A stretch of 64,000 nt of DNA from contig OX387190.1 in the NCBI GenBank assembly GCA_947561395.2, positions 35,886,392 to 35,950,391 on the forward strand. The letters run 5' to 3'. Every line of letters starts with the position of its first letter. Position 1 is the stretch's first letter. Below are positions 23,860-34,852 of the stretch, piece after piece. Under the pieces are notes generated by a model. That model did no database searches. It was given only the letters and a program-made list of their open reading frames with translations, and had not been told where the DNA came from. This DNA comes from Buxus sempervirens (Eukaryota > Streptophyta > Magnoliopsida > Buxales > Buxaceae). The position numbers and the translations under genes are program-made.

Positions 23860-25507
23860 ATGGACGGAATCTGGTTCCAAACCTCTATCCTCGCTCTCTT
23901 TCTCCTGCTCGTTTTCAAGGTCCTGCTAGAAACCGCCAAGACACGAGCTAGAAATCTCCCACCGAGTCCTCTTGGTCTTCCAATATTGGGTCATCTCCAT
24001 CTCCTAAAAGAACCTCTTCACCGAACTCTACGTAGCCTTTCACAGAAATATGGACCCATCTTGTTCCTTCGATTGGGGACGCGCTCTGTGCTTGTTGTTT
24101 CCTCCGCATCAGCGGCAGAAGAATGCTTCACCAAGAACGACATGCTCTTCGCAAATCGCCCTCGCATGATTGCCGGGAACCACCTCACCTATAACTACAC
24201 CGCGTTGAGCGTGGCCCCTTACGGCCACCACTGGCGCAATATTCGCCGCCTTACCACCGTCGAACTTCTCTCATTGAACCGCCTCAACATGTCTTCAGAA
24301 ATTCGAAACAGTGAGATCGGATCGTTGGTGCAGAAGCTGATGCGCAGTTCGAGGGAAAAGAGCTTTGTGAAAGTAGAGCTGAAATCCAAGCTAATAGAGA
24401 TGTCGTTTAACATCGCGACGAGGATGATTGCAGGAAAGCGGTATCACGGGGATGAGGTAGATAAATTCGAGGAGGCAGGGGAGTTCCGGGAACTCATAGC
24501 AGAGATTTTTGAGCTGGGTGGTGTATCTAACCCTGGAGATTTCTTGCCAATTCTGCGGTGGATAGATTTCCAGGGTATCGAGAGAAGGATCATGAAAGCA
24601 GGCAGAAAGATGGACGCGTTCTTGCAGGTTATGGTTGATGAGATTCGGAATAACAACAAACGTTTTTCCTCCAGCTCCATTAATTCTGCCCCAAAACAGA
24701 GCAAGCAAACCATGGTCGAATATGTCCTCTCTTTGCAAGAATCAGAACCAGAATACTATACAGACGAAATCATTAAAGGCCTCATAATGGTAATTATGTA
24801 CTGCGATTCCGTCTTTTCCCACTTGTTTTTTTCTTAATTAGTTCTGATCTCATGCCTTTTCTTCCACTTATTTTTCTCTGAGATAGGTGCTGCTGCTGGC
24901 GGGAACTGATACTTCGGCCGTGACCATAGAATGGGGCATGTCACTCATGCTGAACCACCCAGAGGTGATTAAGAAAGCTAGAGCCGAACTGGATGCCCAA
25001 GTGGGACAAGATCGCTTCGTAGACGAATCAGACCTTTCAAAGCTACAGTACCTTAAGTGTATCATCAACGAGACTCATAGGTTGCATCCGGCAGCTCCAC
25101 TTCTGGTGCCTCACGAATCATCTGATGATTGCACAGTCGGTGAATTCCACGTCCCGCGTGGTACCATGTTGATGGTTAATGCATGGGCCATTCATAGAGA
25201 TCCAAGGTTGTGGGAGGAGCCTACGAGTTTCAAGCCGGAGAGGTTTGAAGGGGGTGGAGGTGAAGGAGAAGCAAAAAAGCTGTTAGCATTTGGGTTAGGA
25301 AGAAGGGCATGTCCCGGGGTTGGTCTTGCTAATCGTGTGGTAGGCTTGGCTTTGGCATCATTGATTCAATGCTTTGAGTGGGAGAGAGTTAGTGATGCAC
25401 CGGTGGATATGTTGGAGGGGACGGGGCTCACCATGCCGAAAGCCATCCCGTTGGAAGCCATGTGCAAAGCGCGACAGATTATGACCAGTATCTCCTCACA
25501 GTCATGA
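23860..25507 (+). CDS. CYP81-family cytochrome P450 (gene 2, type B)
   Basis: Exons 23860-24789 and 24887-25507 with a 97-nt phase-0 intron; 516 residues. I chose the ATG at 23860 because it aligns with the starts of the other genes; the frame is open 11 codons further up, but without an ATG. Landmarks: membrane anchor (about 5-23), hinge PPSPLG (Pro to Leu change at 38), C-helix WRNIRR, I-helix AGTDTS, K-helix ETHR (His as in gene 1), PERF, heme loop [10 protein letters not shown] with the Cys near 452. The SRS1 region (about 100-118) reads [17 protein letters not shown] and differs from the paralogues. No disabling change is seen, so it is probably functional, with unknown substrate. Confidence 0.94.
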
Positions 25508-26583
25508 ATCGCATGTGAGCTAGGTTATGTTCCCAGGCGATTTGTAATGTGGTGATTTAGATACGGTGCGTACCGTGGGCGCTGTTATCTCAATCAAATT
25601 AAATCTTCAGGGGTATGATTAATAGCGATTATGTATAAAAATAAGTTTCAAGGATCTTGTAATGGCTTGGGTTGATCTACTCTAATCTCACCGTAATCTA
25701 TATATTAATTAACCAATCAATAGGACCACCATAGATCATCGTTAGGCATCTTTGTGAAGGAGGAAAATTTTACACAATAAGGTGATCAACAAAGAATAAG
25801 TACCAAGGCCAAGATGTGATAAATATGTAACCAAGGAGACTTGGAGGCTGTTTGGTAAATTTTTTTTTTTTAAATGAACAATTTGAAAAGAAAAAGTTTT
25901 GTAATTGTTTTTGTGTTTTTTAAAACAGTTAAGGAGGAACCCCTTTGGTAATAATTAAGTCAAAATCAATTACAGTTTTTAAAATCTGTAAGAATGCGTT
26001 TGATTAGCCTCAAACTTGGAGACTTGGAGGCTGATTTTTCTTATTATTACCTTACATCATATAACAGAACCTTAAAAAAACGAAAGGGATAGTAGTGAAA
26101 GAGCCTTTACAACAATAAGCATACATCATCTTCTATGACTTCCAGAATCCCTATTCGGTTTCTTTAACTTTTTCAATTACAATTCTCCAATTTGTCCACT
26201 AATCTACCAATTGTATTTACTTTTGCTACTTGATTTATCACTACTTGTGAATCATCTTGTTGTTCATCCCAAAACAAGATTACCTTAAGTCAAGTTTGTA
26301 ATATATAATTATTCCTGGCTGCCCACTATCATTGTCCTCAGCGACCACAACATGAAACATATATATTCTAGCTGCCAACGGACCCTCAATGCAAGGGGCT
26401 GTAACCGTATGGTGCCAGACCCAATATTTTACCACCATGAAATGCGGTCTATAGCATCTCTACGTTGCGATGTTCCCAATTGCTCAAAATGGTGTCTTGA
26501 CACATTTTCGAAGTAAAATAATACATTTCCCATCAACATATATGACACAATTCCTTCTTACTTCAACCCCAGCTTTTTTTGGG
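25508..26583. other. 3' flank of gene 2, duplicated at 52712-54870
   Basis: It is collinear with the 3' flank of gene 4, including TGTAATGGCTTGGGTTGATC, GACCACCATAGATCATCGTT and CCTGGCTGCCCAC. No coding sequence is supported. The gene 4 copy is interrupted by an LTR-like insertion at 53353-54440. Confidence 0.75.
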
Positions 26584-26923
26584 TAGAAAACTTCAACCCC
26601 AACTTATTTGATGCTTTGGATAATACGACAATCAAAACAAATCATTGTCCGGAATCTTAAGTTAGCTCAGCTGACGATACTCACTGTAGAATTAATGATG
26701 AAGAAAATTCGTTACAGACGATGACCTCTTGGATTTCCCTTCTCTCCATCTTGGATATACATCTAAATATCTCATTCCTTATGTATTTCCTTGGATTTGA
26801 GGATGAAGGTGAATAAAGGAAGTGCATGGAAAGGAAGAATTTGTAGAGAAAGAAAAATGAGAAAGAAAAGGTTTTGGATTGTGTGAGAACACAAATTGAG
26901 GCACAAGAACCCTCCGAAGAAGA

Positions 26924-29900
26924 CAATACAAAAATGACGGGCTTTAGCGGCGAACAATTACTGGCGGCAACAAATTCTGCCTCTAATTATAGGAAAAAAG
27001 CATATTCAGGGCAGTAGATCAGCCACCTCCCCTAAAGCGATATAATACTGGCGGTAAAAGCGTACCGCCTGTAACAATTTGCGCGGGGATAACAAAAACA
27101 GTGGGAAATTTTTTGGCGCGTTTTTGGGACTTTTAGCAGCGGTAAATTCTGCCGGTATTTGACTTATTACCAACTGTCTAATTCCAGCCAATGTTTGCTT
27201 TATTACTGGCAGTATTTACCATCGTTAATAAGACAAATTTGGGGCAGAATTCTTCCTCCCGATAATTTATTATTAAAGGTTACAGCGGCGGTATTTAATG
27301 CCGGCGATGAGTATTGTTTGTGACCCTTTTTTACCGCCGCAATTGAATTTTAATATGATTTGGCGGCGGTAAACTTACCGCCGCTAAAGAGGGATTAAAT
27401 AAACCGACCCCTTCCCCACATTTCCTCTTTGTTTTGCTCTGAGGAAACCCTTCCCGCCCTTTACTCGCTGTGTCGTTGCTGTGCTGACGTTGTCCCATTG
27501 CCATGCTGTTGCCGTCGCCGTCGCCCTTGCTGTCACCGTCGATTGCGCCAAATCCCTTCTTTGTTCAAACCCCAACTAAACGCCGTTGGCTTGCCATCCC
27601 TGCGGTTTCACTGTGTCGTCGGCTTGCCGTCGCCGTTGCCACCCTCTTCAAGTAAGTTTTATTCCACTTGTGCTACAATGGCTTTCTTGTACATTGCTTG
27701 TGTAACCCCAAAGCTCCCTTGTCCAAATTTGTATCCCCAGCGACCAAACCAAGGCTCTCCATAATCAACTCCATGGAGCAATCTGAAATCCATGCTCCTC
27801 TGTAATCTGAAATCCAAAGCTCCCTCGTCCAAAAATCCATCCCCAGCGACCAAATCCAAGCAACCCCAAGGCTCACTTTCCTATCATTAAAGACATAATT
27901 TTCACTTGCAGATTATGCTTCTTAACGGCAAGTAGTAAGATAGCAAAAAACAGTTAAATGGTAATTCAATTGAAATTAAAATATAATTTCACTTGCAGAT
28001 TATGCTTCACTTGTAAATCTTCATTTATAGTCTTTTTAGTGCATCCTACACACAAATTAGGTTGTCTAATATGTAAATTACCGGGCAAGGTACCAAAAAA
28101 AGTATTTTTTTTTTGGTACCGTAGAACTCCTGTTTATTGCCAAAAGTTTGTTTGAGATTTAAATTATGAAACAGAAATTTCTATAGCATGAATTCAAGCT
28201 TGTTGATTCAACAAAAAGGGCTACATCTCTCTCTCTCTCTCTATGAAGTATGGCTTCGTATCACTAGCCATAAACAGTACTTCTAACGGAGTTTATATTT
28301 CAAATGATAAAGATTTTATGAGAAACAGGGAATTGAATTTCCATTGCTTTTTTTCCCGGGTACAGAAGTCAATAATGAGGAGATCAAACGGCGCATCAAG
28401 TTCTATAAGCTACAAGCTCACTAATCCTCCTCATCAATTACCATTTTCAGTTTCCTTCTTAATGCTACACTTCTTGGTGCATCGGGAGTCATGTCATCCT
28501 CCATATCTAATCTACCAACTCATCAGCGAATTCATACATTTGCTGATGTGATGGAAGATTACCATTGTCCAATAGCTCATCACCTATCCCTTCTTCACTG
28601 CCAATGTTAGCTACTTCTGTTTTTGGTTTGCCATCAAAGCTTGAAAGGCCGGCCTGCACTTTCCCATTAATACGCAATGGGTCTTCATTACTGGATTGGC
28701 AGCGTGCAACTCTGTATGGAACAAGTAAAATCAAACTCAAGAGAATCACATACTTATCAGACTTCTGATATCATTATGATTATTAATATCTCCAAAAGAG
28801 AAGCACAAAACGATAGAAGAGAATTACTTCCACAATATAAACCACCCACAGGAAAACCATTATAGCTGGTTCATAGCATAATCAAACACCTTGAATCATA
28901 TTAAGGTAGGTGTTGTTTAGGCAGTATATATAACAGTGCCTTTGTAGTAATTATTCCATAGCTTATTTTATTCTGTCCGCTTGTATGAGTTAAATCAAAG
29001 TATTGATTAAAAAAAACATATATTAGTGAAGTAAATGATGATTTCAATGATAACAGGACAGGCTTACAAAAAGAAGACCAGTATTAAGTTCACGAGTATT
29101 AGTGAAGTAAATGATGTTTTGATAGCTATATTTTATTTTTTCACGAGTATTATCTTACATTTTGGCATGAAACAAATGGCCTATCTTTTTAACCTTTTTA
29201 TGGTTATTGATAACTCAGAGTCTCAGCGTTACAAAAACTAATAAGTGAATCATTATTATTTTTCCCTTGATTTTAACATGTTAATATATTATCATGTGTC
29301 ACTAATTATAAATTGACTGTTGATGGTGTAGCTTTTATTTATTGCTTTAATACATTTTCAACAATCAATAATACTATGCTAATATTAGTGTGTCTAAGAA
29401 ATAATTTATTTTGCCTAGACACTTTGACTACACTAATATCCTTAAACTTCAGTTCAGATCAGGAAGATTGATACCAAAGAGGACTGGTTGGCAATATGAG
29501 AACTGTCAGTTCTTTGTACGAATAGAAAGATCCTTAATATCTCCAAATTTCAGTTTGACTAGCACTATGAGAACTTTAATGTTTGTTTGTGTTGTTACAA
29601 TTAAAAAAGTGGAAACAATTCAAATGCCCGTCTAAGAGGTTACATGTGTAGTTATGCCCATTTATTTTATCTACTTTGAAGATATTGCAGCTTTTCAATA
29701 AGTTTACAATAACTCTTAGTATTTAAATATAAAAGGTATAGATTTTACACATATAATATCTTGGATTGTAAGATAGACAGTTTGGGAATAGCGTGTATAG
29801 TATTTGTTGACGTGTGATTCATATATTTCTCTGATTGTAATTTTGGGTTAATCTCTTCGTTCTTCAAATACATAGTTTTGTTGACTTCATGTTGTTTGTT

Positions 29901-30135
29901 TTCCAATTTAGATGATGAAAGCATAGTATGTTAAGAAAATTTTATGTATTTAGAGAACTGCGCAGAGATGTTGCCGAAATTCTTAGAGAAATATATGAAT
30001 CACATGGATAAACAAGTACTTTGCATGCTATTCCTGAATGGGCAAAACTAAGCATAAACTTTAAAACTAACCGGAGTATCGGTTGATATTAGAAATGAAC
30101 CTATTTATGGAGTATTATTTTGCAGAAGAACAAGG
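26924..30135 (+). mobile_element. CACTA element copy 1, 3'-truncated
   Basis: It begins CAATACAAAAATGACGGGCT, one change from the CACTACAAAA terminus of copy 2, and follows copy 2 nearly base for base (with scattered substitutions and small indels) to 30135. It has TTAGCGGCGG/CCGCCGGTAA subterminal repeats (26945-27385), a GC-rich leader with a donor-like site (near 27650), and a CT microsatellite at about 28226-28242, shorter than in copy 2. It lacks the 3' end and any transposase remnant, so it is immobile. Confidence 0.85.
28507..28749 (-). pseudogene. Possible captured exon inside CACTA copy 1, minus strand
   Basis: An 80-codon minus-strand frame, ending YEFADELVD before its stop, is kept open in both CACTA copies (the other is 37694-37936). 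A CATACAG acceptor-like site precedes VARCQSSN, so the real exon may be about 65 codons. I do not recognise the protein. Between copies I count about seven amino-acid changes, which does not suggest constraint. It could be a captured host fragment or a part of a second CACTA gene. Confidence 0.3.
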
Positions 30136-30362
30136 TAGAAAACTTCAACCCCAACTTAGTTGATGCTTTGGCTAATACCACAATCAAAACAAATCATTGT
30201 CCGGAATCTTAAGTTAGCTCAGCTGAAGATACTCACTGTAGAATTAATGATGAAGAAAATTCGTTACAGACGATGAACTCTTGGATTTCCCTTCTCTCCA
30301 TCTTGGATATACATCTAAATATCTCATTCCTTACGTATTTCCTTGGATTTGAGGATGAAGGT
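30136..30362. other. Second copy of the array flank, left part
   Basis: It repeats 26584-26811 almost exactly. It is interrupted at 30362 by the LTR element and resumes at 36003. Confidence 0.85.
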
Positions 30363-31507
30363 TGAAAAAACAGGGTTTTGACTCTAACAACACCTAGAGG
30401 GGGGTGAATAGGTGTAGCACAACGGAATAAAATTTTTCTATCAATTAAAGACAAGTCCTTAATTAATAGGCATGAACAAATCCTCAAGGTAATTCCAGAA
30501 AATCAAATAATTAATCAAAAGCAATTAACAAGCCACCCAAATTGCAAGCAAATAATTAAAGCATGTAAAGTAAGACAAAATAAGCAATTTGGTGACGAAG
30601 GGAAAACTCTATGAGAACTCTCACTAGAGAAAAACCCTCCGGGCTATGCAGGAGCCACCTAAAAGATCCAATATGAAAAGAAGACTTACAACCTGTAGTT
30701 CAGACGACTCAACATCCCTATGCTAGACTCTGCAACTCACAGACTTGAAAGTATCTAAGGAACTCCTCAGATTTGCTCCACAGCAATACTTCAGAACTCT
30801 GAAGATCTTCTCACACGATCACCCAAACGAACTCGCCTGGTATCCGTAGGAACTCCCACGATCAATCTCCCAAACCCGGAACTCCAAGGTAGAGGAAGGA
30901 AGAAGAAAAGAAGGATTTTATGGCTCAAAAGATGAAAACCTAGAAGAAGGGTTTTCAGAAGAGAAAAGGATATTTAGGGCTTCTAAAACGTGGCTCTCTT
31001 AGGTTTAGAAGGTCCCTAATCCTATTTAAAGGTTCCCCAAAAAGTTTCAAGTCAATCCGAATTGAAACGAGTAAGTTATGTAATTTTTCGTAACTTTTCG
31101 GAAATTTTGCTGTTTGAACGTTCGAACGCTCAGCAAACGTTCAGCAAACGTTGGTCTTTAAAACTTGAACGTTCGAACGGACAGAGAACGTTGATCGAAC
31201 GCTAGCCTCGGGTTTCTCTGCAGAACATGAACGTTCGAACGCTCAGCAAACGTTCAGCAAACGTTGCTCTCGGGTTTGTCTGCAGAACATGAACGTTCGA
31301 ACGCTTAGCAAACGTTCAGCAAACGTTGCTCTCCAGAAATTGAACGTTCGAACGGACAGAGAACGTTGATCAAACGTTGGGCATAACTTCTTCAATATGA
31401 CTCCGATTTTGACGCCGTTTGAACCATGTCTTCTTGGACTCAACCTAAACATTCTAAACACACTTTTTGGCACTGAATAAAGCCAAACTAAAATATTAAA
31501 CCTAACA
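30363..31507 (-). repeat. 3' LTR of the gag-only element
   Basis: 1145 bp, TG...CA, nearly identical to 34853-35997. It contains the U3 palindrome array at about 31112-31376 and a minus-strand TATA-like TTTAAATAGG near 31025. Confidence 0.95.
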
Positions 31508-31521
31508 AACTCCCCCTTTGG
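31508..31521 (-). promoter_or_regulatory. Polypurine tract
   Basis: On the minus strand it reads CCAAAGGGGGAGTT and directly abuts the 3' LTR, the position where plus-strand DNA synthesis is primed. Confidence 0.9.
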
Positions 31522-33002
31522 CTATTCAGTGACAAAACCTATACACAATATAAAAAACAGAGAATCCATGACATTGTGAACCACCAAGCAATGTCTTGGA
31601 TTAAACAAACTCAAACACAACCTATCTACACTAACCTAGACAGACCAAGCTTGAATTTGAAACCTGTAACCTGTAACAACTCAAAGAAAACAAATACCTT
31701 GTGAAACGCATGAGGAATAAAAAAAATAACAATACGCAATTCACATTCAATTCAATCATCAACGCTCCCCCTTAGAAATACCTACTCCCCCTTTTTGTCA
31801 CAGAAATAGACAAAAGGAAACAGAGAAGCCAGAAATACCTACTCCCCAAAGGAAATAGAGAGGCCAAAAACACAAACTCCCCCTCAAAACTTGACAAGTT
31901 TAGAAGAAGCACAAGCATTAACTCAAATGGCTAGAATAGATAACAAAGTGGAAGACTTTAAGGAAGACATACTTAAAAAAAATTCCAGATTTCACTTAAA
32001 AACATCAAGCTTCCAATGAAACCAACTCAACCACATGTAAAAAACACTCTAAAAACATGATGAATCATGCCCCAAGCAATATTTCATAAAAACTCAAAAT
32101 TTTCATATTTTTGAGAACTTTTTCACCCAAAATTCAAGTTTTTACAAAACTAAAAACAATAATCCTAAATAACTACACAATAATGTAATTAAATCACCAA
32201 GTGTGCTTGCGTGTAAGTGCAAAACCAAATACAACAAGTTTGCCTAAATAGGAACTTGGTAAGGAGGATTTGGCCATTTATCAAGAAATCACAATATTAC
32301 TCAAGTCTCTCTATGAGTTAAAAAGAACTCCCTTCATGAATATTTTAAAGACCTAAGCATTATTTTATTGAAATTTTCTCCCCCTGTTTCTTACAATTCT
32401 TTTTGCACAAAGAGTAGTGTTCCTTAAAATATCTGAGTTTACAGCTTATTCCATGGTTATACTCCTTGTGATTCTCTTTTCTTTTTGAACTCAATATTTG
32501 TGGGGTTTACATTTCATCCCAGAGTTCTTTTCATACAACTTTTTTCTTTTAAACAAAAGGGAGAAATTTCTTTTTAACACAAGGTCATATGCTAGGATCT
32601 TTTTAACTTAAGATAGACAAGAGTAAATCAAGGATTGCCTATCCACACACTCACCGAAAAAGAAAAATTAAGCTTGCTTAAATGTATTTGGGGTGTGTAA
32701 GTGAAGTGCAAAACACACTAAGAGATCAATCAACCTTTGTGCATTTATATGAGATCATTGAAATAGATTTTGCAAAACAATTCTTTTAAGCAATTAATTC
32801 TCTCAATATAAAAATGTATTGTTTTCACAAACACATGCTCATAACACAAATCACCAAAATAAAAAGAATGGAAAATCTTTTTGTATTTTTTCTGAACAAT
32901 TTTAAATCAAAAAACCAGAAAAATAAAAACAAAAGAAAATATGCATGCAAAGGATAAGATAAGCAATATAAACAGGGCCAATGCATGCAACACAAAACCT
33001 AC
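31522..33002 (-). other. Non-coding internal region with extra PPT-like tracts
   Basis: No frame over 60 codons on the element's strand. Five more G-rich (minus-strand) tracts resembling the PPT lie at about 31764-31773, 31784-31793, 31841-31850, 31876-31885 and 32377-32386. The space where pol would lie is absent. Confidence 0.7.
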
Positions 33003-34808
33003 TCAAGGAAGAGTAGTCAAATCACTCTTCTTCACCCAAACTTGTTGGTTAGAAGAGGATTTCTTGGTCAAGGAAACTAGTTGTTCAGAAAGAAGCCTAG
33101 TTTGTTCAGCTAAAACCTTGACTTGTTTAGACAAATCCACATTGGATTTTCTAGAAGGAGAATTCCAAGATTTAGTAAGCTTTTCTCCTAATTTCCAGCA
33201 ATTAGGTCTTATGTGACCTAGAACACCACAATGATGACAAGTGGGAATGAATTTCTGAGATTGAGATTCCCTATTAAAAGATGCCTTAGGTTTAGACTTT
33301 TTGAACTTTTGGTTAGGCCTTTTTGCCTTTTTGGTCTTTGAAGATGAAGGAGCATCCTGAAATCCTAAACCTCTCTTATCAGTCACTGTTTGATTCATAC
33401 CAAGCATGTGATCAAGCTTTTGAGAACCAGAAGAGAAGTTTTGCAACAGAAATTTGGAATCTTCTAACTCAGATTTTAGAGACATGTTTTGAGACTCAAG
33501 GGTTTCAATCTTCAACTTCAACTCACCAACATGTGAAGTAGACTCATCCAATTTAACTTGAAGTCCTTCCTTTACAAGTTCTACTTCATTGAGCTTTTTG
33601 AGAAAGACCTTGTTTTGTTTCTTTATTTTCAGGCTTTCATTAAAAAGCTTTTCATAAGCCTCTTCAAGGCTTTCCTCATCTTCAGACTCACTTTGAGAAC
33701 CAATATTATTCTCAAGTTGTGTTGAGTCTTGAAGAGTATTTCCCTCATCACTTCCCACAATAGAAGTGAAGGCCATGTAGTTTGAACCCTCTTCAGATAC
33801 AAAGTCCTTCTCATGTTCAGATTCATTCTCACTATCAGACAAGGTAGCATTCATTGCTTTCCCACTTCCCTTACCTTTCAATTTCTTGTAAGTAGGACAT
33901 TCAGCTCTTATGTGACCAAACCCTTGGCAACCATGACACTTTATCTGCTGAGTTGTGTTTTCATGAATGTCTTTGGTTTCCCTAGGTTCTTTCCAAAATT
34001 TCCTCTCCTTGCTAGAAGTCCCCCTAGACCATTCATTGCCTTTTTTGTTTTTCCTAATCTTAAACATCTTTCTAAAACTCTTCACAAATTGGGCAATCTC
34101 CTCATCATCCACCTCATCATCAGACTCATTAAAAGTCTTTCCTTTCATGACTCTAAGAGCAATGGATTTGGTCTTTTTGGATTGAGGTAAGGTAAGCTCA
34201 TAGGTTTGAATTGATCCTATTAGGTCTTCAACCCTAATTTTATCAATGTCTTTGCTTTCCTCTATGGCTGTTACCTTGGGTATAAACCTCTCAGGAAGAG
34301 ACCTAAGGATTTTTCTCACAACTCTGTTTGGAGGAATTTTATCACCAAGGTTAAAACTAGAATTCACTATATCACTGAGTTTGGCATAGAACTCATCAAA
34401 GGGTTCATCCTCTCCCATCTTCAATTCTTCAAACCTAGTGATAAGCATCTGTAACTTAGAATTTTTCACAAGGATAGTTCCCTCATGAGTGGTTTCCAGA
34501 ATTTCCCAAATTTCTCTACCGGTTTGACAAGTGGACACCCGTTTGAACTCATCAACAGAAATTGCACTAAAGAGTGCATTGACACCTTTACTATTGTGGT
34601 TGACTTCAATTAACTCTTCCCTAGTGTATTGGCTTGGGTCTTTGGGTTTAATCTCACCATCTATGGTAATAGTAGGTGGAGACCATCCTCTCTCAACACT
34701 TCCCCATACCCTCTCATCAATGGCCTTAAGATAGGCTCTCATACGAACTTTCCAATATGCATAATTACCACCATCAAAGAAGGGTGGGGCAGAGGAAGAC
34801 TTGTCCAT
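33003..34808 (-). CDS. gag: Gag polyprotein of the Copia-type element, intact
   Basis: A single frame of 601 residues, no stops. Residues 1-35 (PPFFDGGNYAYWKVRMRAYL) are the DUF4219-type start of plant Copia Gag, followed by a UBN2-type Gag domain to about 210. The first zinc knuckle is CHGCQGFGHIRAEC (C291, C294, H299, C304), the second CHHCGVLGHIRPNC (C524, C527, H532, C537). Residues about 380-455 are rich in charged and Leu heptads, probably a coiled coil. A Ser/Lys-rich tail follows. Gag packages element RNA into virus-like particles. With no pol in cis, movement would need reverse transcriptase and integrase from a relative. The start ATG lies 28 nt from the PBS. Confidence 0.93.
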   Translation of the reverse strand: MDKSSSAPPFFDGGNYAYWKVRMRAYLKAIDERVWGSVERGWSPPTITIDGEIKPKDPSQYTREELIEVNHNSKGVNALFSAISVDEFKRVSTCQTGREIWEILETTHEGTILVKNSKLQMLITRFEELKMGEDEPFDEFYAKLSDIVNSSFNLGDKIPPNRVVRKILRSLPERFIPKVTAIEESKDIDKIRVEDLIGSIQTYELTLPQSKKTKSIALRVMKGKTFNESDDEVDDEEIAQFVKSFRKMFKIRKNKKGNEWSRGTSSKERKFWKEPRETKDIHENTTQQIKCHGCQGFGHIRAECPTYKKLKGKGSGKAMNATLSDSENESEHEKDFVSEEGSNYMAFTSIVGSDEGNTLQDSTQLENNIGSQSESEDEESLEEAYEKLFNESLKIKKQNKVFLKKLNEVELVKEGLQVKLDESTSHVGELKLKIETLESQNMSLKSELEDSKFLLQNFSSGSQKLDHMLGMNQTVTDKRGLGFQDAPSSSKTKKAKRPNQKFKKSKPKASFNRESQSQKFIPTCHHCGVLGHIRPNCWKLGEKLTKSWNSPSRKSNVDLSKQVKVLAEQTRLLSEQLVSLTKKSSSNQQVWVKKSDLTTLP

Positions 34809-34835
34809 GACTAAATAGAGTCAAGGATCTGGTTA

Positions 34836-34850
34836 CCCGCTTTGATACCA
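34836..34850 (-). promoter_or_regulatory. Primer binding site
   Basis: On the minus strand it reads TGGTATCAAAGCGGG, two bases after the 5' LTR. The first eight bases match the usual complement of initiator tRNA-Met found in plant Copia elements (TGGTATCAGAGC); the rest departs from it. Confidence 0.85.
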
Positions 34851-34852
34851 AT

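Larger units (their letters stand above)
26584..30135. repeat. 3.5-kb segment tandemly duplicated, second copy starts at 30136
   Basis: The segment starts TAGAAAACTTCAACCCCAAC and contains 340 bp of array flank plus the 5' part of a CACTA element. At 30135/30136 the CACTA sequence stops at CAGAAGAACAAGG, and the same flank sequence begins again. In the second copy the CACTA continues past this point (39265). The junction shares only GG, so this is a duplication by microhomology or unequal exchange rather than a transposition. Confidence 0.8.

Noticed and set aside
27429-27764. 111-codon frame (and its copy at 36609-36932) near the CACTA 5' end
   Set aside because: It lies in the GC-rich leader, has no recognisable domain, and its frame is not conserved between the two copies past small indels.
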